Assembly: GCA_001564205.1 (NCBI GenBank)
Contig: LKMY01000053.1
Span: 1-9,253, forward strand
From: Nanohaloarchaea archaeon PL-Br10_U2g5
Lineage (GTDB): Archaea; Halobacteriota; Halobacteria; Halobacteriales; Haloferacaceae
Length of the DNA stretch: 9,253 nt
Direction of reading: 5' to 3'
Below are positions 5,937-9,253 of the stretch, one piece after another. Position 1 is the first letter of the stretch, and every line of letters starts with the position of its first letter. The notes beneath the pieces were generated by a model, which was given only the letters and a program-made list of their open reading frames with translations, had not been told where the DNA came from and searched no databases. A program made the translations under genes and the position numbers.

Positions 5937-6395
5937 ATGATAACCCCTGAGACGCTCGTACGGCACGAACTCATCGGCCTCCCGGTTCGGGTGGTCGATG
6001 CCGGAAGCGACGCCCACGTGGGCATCGCCGGCCGCGTGCTATCCGAGACGTTCGGCACCGTTGTGGTCCGAACGAACTCAGGGGACAAACGCGTGCCCAA
6101 GTCGGGCACGACGTTCGAGTTCGGAATCGTCGACGCTCCAACCGTCCACACAGATGAAGCCGCCGACGACGGCCAGTCGTCGGGGTCTGCGTCCCAACTC
6201 GGGTCGGATACTACGGGGGTCCGCCCCCGTCAGTCTGGCCCGTCCGGATCCACCAGCGTCGTCACCGGTGACGACGCGGATCCGGCGAGCCATCGCGGCG
6301 AGTGCAAAGACGTGGTCTACGTAACGGTGGATGGCACGCGGTTGCAGCATCGACCCGCCGAACGCACCGAACGAGGTGTCACACAATGGCGATAG
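5937..6395 (+). CDS. rnp1: RNase P protein component 1 (Rpp29/Pop4 family) with internal insertion
   Basis: The 152-residue product is the archaeal Rpp29/Pop4 subunit, which binds RNase P RNA together with Rpp21 for 5' maturation of tRNA. The Sm-like barrel is visible in two pieces: LVRHELIGLPVRVVDAG through HVGIAGRVLSETFGTVVVRT and KRVPKSGTTFEF (about 7-62), then VVYVTVDGTRLQHRPAERTE (126-145), which carries the last strand and C-terminal helix. Between them, residues about 64-124 are a hydrophilic Ser/Gly/Asp-rich segment that the compact barrel does not need. The DNA of this segment has three hairpins (6163-6183, 6213-6230, 6244-6285). The reading frame is intact, so the gene is probably functional. 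No Shine-Dalgarno sequence is visible and the start lies 2 bp behind rpl29. The stop (TAG, 6393-6395) lies inside rps17, giving a 10-bp overlap. Confidence 0.92.
   Translation: MITPETLVRHELIGLPVRVVDAGSDAHVGIAGRVLSETFGTVVVRTNSGDKRVPKSGTTFEFGIVDAPTVHTDEAADDGQSSGSASQLGSDTTGVRPRQSGPSGSTSVVTGDDADPASHRGECKDVVYVTVDGTRLQHRPAERTERGVTQWR
6163..6230. repeat. Two hairpins in the rnp1 insertion
   Basis: The first hairpin pairs CCGACGAC (6163-6170) with GTCGTCGG (6176-6183) around GGCCA. The second pairs ACGGGGG (6213-6219) with CCCCCGT (6224-6230) around TCCG. In addition GGCCAG (6171-6176) is complementary to CTGGCC (6235-6240), so the region could also fold around the second hairpin in an alternative pairing. 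All three are exact. Confidence 0.85.
6244..6285. repeat. 42-bp interrupted palindrome in the rnp1 insertion
   Basis: An outer 8-bp pair, CCGGATCC (6244-6251) with GGATCCGG (6278-6285), encloses a 22-bp perfect palindrome whose half is GCGTCGTCACC (6256-6266). The only unpaired bases are ACCA at 6252-6255, which would bulge on one side. It encodes part of the hydrophilic insertion (about residues 103-117). No flanking direct repeat was evident. Confidence 0.88.
6373..6378 (+). promoter_or_regulatory. Shine-Dalgarno sequence for rps17
   Basis: GAGGTG ends 7 bp before ATG 6386. It fixes the rps17 start inside the end of rnp1; the open frame reaches back to 6302, but that 28-residue extension does not resemble uS17. 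Confidence 0.82.
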
Positions 6396-6730
6396 GAATC
6401 GACGTACCCACGCCTCCGGAGCCAGACAACCCGGAGGATTACGACTACGAGAAGTGCCCGTTTTACGGGCAGCTCTCCGTCCGCGGCCAGACCCGTGAGG
6501 GAACGGTCGTGTCGACGGATATGGAAAAGACCGTCATCGTCGAGCGAGAGTACGACGTGTTCGTGCCGAAATACGATCGGTACATGAAGCGTCGGTCGCG
6601 CATCCCGGCACACGTGCCGGGCGTGCTCGACTCGCTCGAAGTTGGTGACGAAGTAACAATCGCGGAGACGCGACCGCTCTCGAAGACGAAATCTCACGTC
6701 GTCGTCGAGAACCTGTCGGGTGATCTGTGA
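6386..6730 (+). CDS. rps17: Small-subunit ribosomal protein uS17
   Basis: The 114-residue protein has the archaeal uS17 layout: a short N-terminal extension ([20 protein letters not shown]), [20 protein letters not shown] (24-43), then the OB-fold strands [20 protein letters not shown] and [14 protein letters not shown] (66-79). The family signature [20 protein letters not shown] (87-106) follows. uS17 is a primary 16S rRNA-binding protein of the body that organises helices 7 and 11. The start overlaps the rnp1 stop by 10 bp and carries a GAGGTG Shine-Dalgarno sequence. The stop TGA (6728-6730) shares one base with the ATG of rpl14. Confidence 0.97.
   Translation: MAIGIDVPTPPEPDNPEDYDYEKCPFYGQLSVRGQTREGTVVSTDMEKTVIVEREYDVFVPKYDRYMKRRSRIPAHVPGVLDSLEVGDEVTIAETRPLSKTKSHVVVENLSGDL
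6719..6724 (+). promoter_or_regulatory. Shine-Dalgarno sequence for rpl14
   Basis: GGTGAT, complementary to the 3' end of archaeal 16S rRNA, ends 5 bp before ATG 6730. It favours that ATG over the in-frame GTG immediately upstream at 6727, which is too close to the site. Confidence 0.7.
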
Positions 6731-7128
6731 TGGAGGCGCTCAAAGCCGACGTCACGCAGGGGCTCTCGAAGGGCTCGCTGATCACGTGTGCCGACAACAC
6801 CGGCGCGCGTGAGCTGAAAGTGATCTCGGTCGCCGGCTACTCCGGCACGAAGAATCGCCACCCGAAGGCAGGTATCGGCGACAAGGTGACCGTCTCGGTC
6901 ACCAAAGGGACGCCGGAGATGCGGCGACAGGTGCTGGAGGCGGTCGTCGTCCGCCAGCGCAAGTCGATCCGCCGTCCGAACGGCACGCGAGTCCGCTTCG
7001 AGGACAACGCAGCCGTCATCATCGACGACCTCGATGAGCCGCGGGGCACGGAGATCAAAGGCCCCGTCGCCCGCGAGGTCGCCGAACGATACGGGAGCAT
7101 CGCGTCCACCGCGACGATGATCGTCTGA
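6730..7128 (+). CDS. rpl14: Large-subunit ribosomal protein uL14
   Basis: The 132-residue product is archaeal uL14. It shows [20 protein letters not shown] (11-30), [14 protein letters not shown] (44-57), and the family signature [20 protein letters not shown] (72-91) followed by NAAVIIDD and [16 protein letters not shown]. uL14 is a small five-stranded barrel on the subunit interface that contacts 16S helix 14 (bridge B5/B8 region) and is the docking place for anti-association factors such as IF6. It corresponds to the first gene of the bacterial spc operon, but here nothing marks a new transcription unit: the start shares one base with the rps17 stop and no promoter is visible. rpl24 follows after 2 bp. 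Confidence 0.98.
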   Translation: MEALKADVTQGLSKGSLITCADNTGARELKVISVAGYSGTKNRHPKAGIGDKVTVSVTKGTPEMRRQVLEAVVVRQRKSIRRPNGTRVRFEDNAAVIIDDLDEPRGTEIKGPVAREVAERYGSIASTATMIV

Positions 7129-7130
7129 TT

Positions 7131-7487
7131 ATGACGAAACAGCCACGCAAACAACGAAAACGGTCGGAGACCGCGCCGCTCCACGAGCGGCAGAACCAGG
7201 TCCGGGCCACCCTCACGGACGACCTCCGCGAGGAGTACGGCCAGCGGAACGTCCGCGTCAACGCCGGCGACACCGTCGAGGTGCTTCGCGGCGACGCGGT
7301 CGGGACGGAGGCGGAAGTCGTTTCCGTCGACCTCTCCGCAGAGCGGATCACCGTCGAGGACGTCACCGTCGAGAAGGCGGACGGGGAGGAGGTTCCCCGC
7401 CCGATTCCGGCGAGTAACGTCCGGGTGATCGAGCTCGACCTGGAAGACGAGCGCCGGGAGGCGCGGCTCCAGGAGGATAACGAATGA
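7131..7487 (+). CDS. rpl24: Large-subunit ribosomal protein uL24
   Basis: The 118-residue protein is archaeal/eukaryotic-type uL24. Residues 1-40 are the extended basic N-terminal region ([20 protein letters not shown], then [16 protein letters not shown]). The KOW/SH3-like domain runs about 41-100, with [20 protein letters not shown] and [20 protein letters not shown]. The end is acidic ([14 protein letters not shown]). uL24 initiates large-subunit assembly by binding the 5' part of 23S rRNA and ends up near the tunnel exit. The start lies 2 bp after rpl14 without a clear Shine-Dalgarno sequence. The 3' end overlaps rps4e by 4 bp (ATGA). Confidence 0.97.
   Translation: MTKQPRKQRKRSETAPLHERQNQVRATLTDDLREEYGQRNVRVNAGDTVEVLRGDAVGTEAEVVSVDLSAERITVEDVTVEKADGEEVPRPIPASNVRVIELDLEDERREARLQEDNE
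7472..7476 (+). promoter_or_regulatory. Shine-Dalgarno sequence for rps4e
   Basis: GGAGG within the last codons of rpl24 ends 7 bp before ATG 7484 and supports the ATGA-overlapping start. Confidence 0.8.
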
Positions 7488-8212
7488 CGCGACATCAGAA
7501 GCGACTGGCAGTACCGAACTCCTGGCCGGTCGAGCGAAAGACCAACACGTTCACCGTCAAGGCCGGCGCCGGCCCGCACGGTGAGGCGGGCGTTCCGCTC
7601 GTCGTCCTGCTGCGGGACGTGCTCGGCTACGTCGACTCGACGAAGGAGGCGCGCTACGCGCTGAACAACGACTCAGTTCTCGTCAACGGGGACGCCATCT
7701 CGGACGAGCAGCGTCCGATCGGGATGTTCGACATCCTGGCGTTCCCCGAGCGAGGCGAGTCCTTCCGCGTCTTCCCCGACGAGGGTGGTCGGCTCGCGCT
7801 GACCGCCGTCGACGAGGACGCCGCAGGGAGCCGGCTCGGGAAGATCACGAACAAGTCGGTCGTCCCCGGCGGAGCCGCTCAGCTGACGCTCCACGACGGG
7901 ACGAACGTCCGCGTCGATACGGACACGCCGTACGACGTGAAAGACTCGATCGTCATCGACAACGAGTCGAAAGAGGTCGTCGCCCACTTCGAGTACGAAG
8001 AGGGCGCCTTGGTCACCGCCGTCGCCGGCCAGCACGCCGGCCGTATCGGCGAGGTCGAGGAGATCGACGTGACGCTCGGCTCCGGCTCGAACACCGTGAC
8101 CGTCGGAGACGACGGCGACGGGTACGAGACGGTCGAAGAGTATCTCGTCGTTATCGACGAGAACTTCACCGACGACGAGGACGCCGACGACGAGGGTGAT
8201 TCGGATGAGTGA
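7484..8212 (+). CDS. rps4e: Small-subunit ribosomal protein eS4
   Basis: The 242-residue product is eS4, present in archaea and eukaryotes and absent from bacteria; its place between uL24 and uL5 is an archaeal hallmark. It starts [20 protein letters not shown]. An S4-like RNA-binding region covers about 38-90 ([20 protein letters not shown], then [20 protein letters not shown]). The central domain has [20 protein letters not shown] (119-138). A KOW-type segment near the C-terminus is [19 protein letters not shown] (about 176-194). The last 15 residues are an acidic tail ([13 protein letters not shown]). eS4 binds 16S rRNA on the body of the small subunit. The start overlaps rpl24 by 4 bp, and the end overlaps the rpl5 start by 8 bp. 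Confidence 0.97.
   Translation: MTRHQKRLAVPNSWPVERKTNTFTVKAGAGPHGEAGVPLVVLLRDVLGYVDSTKEARYALNNDSVLVNGDAISDEQRPIGMFDILAFPERGESFRVFPDEGGRLALTAVDEDAAGSRLGKITNKSVVPGGAAQLTLHDGTNVRVDTDTPYDVKDSIVIDNESKEVVAHFEYEEGALVTAVAGQHAGRIGEVEEIDVTLGSGSNTVTVGDDGDGYETVEEYLVVIDENFTDDEDADDEGDSDE
8195..8200 (+). promoter_or_regulatory. Shine-Dalgarno sequence for rpl5
   Basis: GGTGAT ends 4 bp before ATG 8205. It lies over the in-frame GTG at 8196, so that GTG is not the start; the ATG at 8205 is. Confidence 0.75.
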
Positions 8213-8729
8213 ATCCGAAAGCGTCGCTCACGAGATGCGTGAGCCGACCCTCGAGAAGGTCGTCGTCCACATGGGCGTCGGGCAGGGCGGTGAACCCCTC
8301 GCCGACGCAGAGGAGATCATCGAGGAGATCACGGACCAACAGTCGGTTCGGACCACCTCGAAACGCACCATCGCCGAGTTCGGGATCCGCAAGGGCGACC
8401 CGATCGGCGTCAAGGTGACGCTGCGGGGCGAGGACGCACACGCGTTCCTCCAAACCGCACTCGATCTGGTCGACATCTCCGAGAGCCAGTTCGACGACAC
8501 GGGGAACCTGAGTTTCGGAGTCGAAGACCACACCGACTTCCCGAGCCAGGAGTACAGCCCGAACATCGGCATTTACGGGCTCGACGTGACGACGACGATC
8601 GTCCGCCCCGGCTACCGCGTGTCGAAGCGGGACAAGGCGACGGCGTCGATTCCGCACAAACACCGAATGACCGCCGAGGACGCGGCCGCGTTCCTCGAAA
8701 CGAACTTCGACGTTGAGGTAACGGAATGA
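8205..8729 (+). CDS. rpl5: Large-subunit ribosomal protein uL5
   Basis: The 174-residue protein is archaeal uL5. Recognisable stretches are [20 protein letters not shown] (11-30), [20 protein letters not shown] (45-64), [15 protein letters not shown] (68-82), [13 protein letters not shown] (101-113) and [20 protein letters not shown] (122-141), then [20 protein letters not shown]. uL5 binds 5S rRNA together with uL18 and sits in the central protuberance, where it contacts uS13 and the P-site tRNA. The start at ATG 8205 gives an 8-bp overlap with rps4e and has a Shine-Dalgarno sequence. The stop overlaps the rps14 start by 4 bp. Confidence 0.97.
   Translation: MSESESVAHEMREPTLEKVVVHMGVGQGGEPLADAEEIIEEITDQQSVRTTSKRTIAEFGIRKGDPIGVKVTLRGEDAHAFLQTALDLVDISESQFDDTGNLSFGVEDHTDFPSQEYSPNIGIYGLDVTTTIVRPGYRVSKRDKATASIPHKHRMTAEDAAAFLETNFDVEVTE
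8715..8719 (+). promoter_or_regulatory. Shine-Dalgarno sequence for rps14
   Basis: GAGGT ends 6 bp before ATG 8726 inside the last codons of rpl5, the same register as the other overlapping genes. Confidence 0.7.
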
Positions 8730-8899
8730 GCGAAGCGAACAACGACACGGGCGAACACGCGGCGAAACGCACCGACTCTCGGCACACGTGCCGGCGGTGC
8801 GACCGCGAGCAGGGGCTTGTCGGCAAGTACGACATCAACCTCTGCCGGCAGTGTTTCCGCGAAGTCGCCCGAGACATGGGATTTGAGAAGTACAGCTGA
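8726..8899 (+). CDS. rps14: Small-subunit ribosomal protein uS14, zinc-binding form
   Basis: This short gene encodes 57 residues. The N-terminus is a hydrophilic [20 protein letters not shown], followed by a zinc ribbon: C22-X2-C25 (TCRRC) and C40-X2-C43 (LCRQC), separated by 14 residues, then [14 protein letters not shown]. All four cysteines are present, so this is the C+ form. The [15 protein letters not shown] and GFEKYS stretches match archaeal uS14. The protein binds 16S rRNA in the small-subunit head near uS3 and uS10. The start overlaps rpl5 by 4 bp (ATGA) and has a GAGGT Shine-Dalgarno sequence. rps8 follows after 2 bp. I translated it directly from the bases. Confidence 0.97.
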   Translation: MSEANNDTGEHAAKRTDSRHTCRRCDREQGLVGKYDINLCRQCFREVARDMGFEKYS

Positions 8900-8901
8900 T
8901 C

Positions 8902-9253
8902 ATGACAGGAAACGATCCATTCACCAACGCACTCGCCGGCATGGACAACGCCGAGAGCGTTGGCCACCTGTCGTACACGGTTGAGCCCGCCTCCAACATC
9001 ATCGGCTCCGTCCTCGAGGTCCTCTACGACCGCGGGTACGTCGACGGCTTCGAGTTCGTCGACGACGGGAAAGCCGGGAAGTTCGAGGTCGAACTAAAAG
9101 GCGCGATCAACGAATGTGGCGCCGTCAAGCCCCGCTACTCCGCGGGCGCAGATGAGTTCGAGAAATGGGAGAAGCGGTTCCTCCCCGCCCGTGACTACGG
9201 GACGCTCATCGTCACGACGAGCCACGGCGTCATGAGCCACTACGAGGCCCGAG
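8902..9253 (+). CDS. rps8: Small-subunit ribosomal protein uS8, 3' end cut by the window
   Basis: The window contains 117 complete codons and one further base. The product begins [20 protein letters not shown], continues with the conserved [20 protein letters not shown] (33-52) and ends in the family-typical tail [13 protein letters not shown]. Archaeal uS8 is about 130 residues, so only some 13 residues are missing, and the truncation is purely the window edge. uS8 binds the central domain of 16S rRNA (helix 21) and is a key assembly protein of the body; in bacteria it represses the spc operon. The N-terminal half is the alpha/beta domain that carries the first RNA contacts. The ATG lies 2 bp after the rps14 stop and I see no Shine-Dalgarno sequence. 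Confidence 0.96.
   Translation, partial: MTGNDPFTNALAGMDNAESVGHLSYTVEPASNIIGSVLEVLYDRGYVDGFEFVDDGKAGKFEVELKGAINECGAVKPRYSAGADEFEKWEKRFLPARDYGTLIVTTSHGVMSHYEAR

Noticed and set aside
5224..5937. A minus-strand frame coding a long serine-rich run
   Set aside because: The polyserine is the antisense reading of Glu/Asp codons in the uS3 acidic tail.
5934..5937. A lost or hidden aIF1 (SUI1) gene between rpl29 and rnp1
   Set aside because: Only 2 bp separate the two genes, so nothing is hidden; its absence is a gene-order difference rather than a finding.
6126..6308. The rnp1 insertion as an intein or intron
   Set aside because: It is about 60 residues, far too short for an intein, has no splicing-block motifs, and stays in frame.

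Overview
The window is a piece of a haloarchaeal chromosome (class Halobacteria). The evidence is the gene order (archaeal S10/spc ribosomal protein cluster with an eS4 gene and an RNase P protein gene inside it), the strongly acidic proteins (for example a uS3 tail of about 118 residues without a single Lys, Arg or His), the high-GC codon use dominated by GAC/GAG/GTC/CGC, and archaeal TATA-type promoters. I cannot name the genus. No mobile element, CRISPR array or phage gene is visible.

Layout: a tRNA-Gly(GCC) gene lies at the left edge on the minus strand, with its own TATA box. About 200 bp separate it head-to-head from a plus-strand operon that runs to the right edge. The operon starts with a SPOUT/OB-fold RNA-methyltransferase-like gene (start placed at 276). 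It continues with rpl3, rpl4, rpl23, rpl2, rps19, rpl22, rps3, rpl29, rnp1 (RNase P subunit Rpp29/Pop4), rps17, rpl14, rpl24, rps4e, rpl5, rps14 and the first 117 codons of rps8, which the window cuts. After the first gene no gap exceeds 4 bp and most neighbours overlap, so I infer one transcription unit. The only clear promoter I see is the one at about 232-239.

Functionally this is a ribosome-assembly operon. It encodes the tunnel and peptidyl-transferase-centre proteins (uL2, uL3, uL4, uL22, uL23, uL29, uL24), the uL14/uL5 interface proteins and the small-subunit proteins uS3, uS14, uS19, uS17, eS4 and uS8. It also carries two RNA-maturation proteins, the SPOUT protein and Rpp29. The neighbouring divergent tRNA gene is the kind of transcript RNase P would process.

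The least ordinary observations are: (1) a roughly 60-residue hydrophilic insertion inside the Rpp29 fold, whose DNA carries three successive hairpins, the last an interrupted palindrome of 42 bp; (2) a dense run of perfect hairpins inside the SPOUT gene; (3) a near-perfect rule in which genes whose start overlaps the previous gene have a Shine-Dalgarno sequence in a fixed register, while genes behind a 2-3 bp gap have none. The hairpins need a codon-preserving shuffle as control, because GAC/GTC-rich coding sequence yields palindromes by itself (rpl2 and rpl4 have some too). I found no convincing wholly new system; this is a core housekeeping region.
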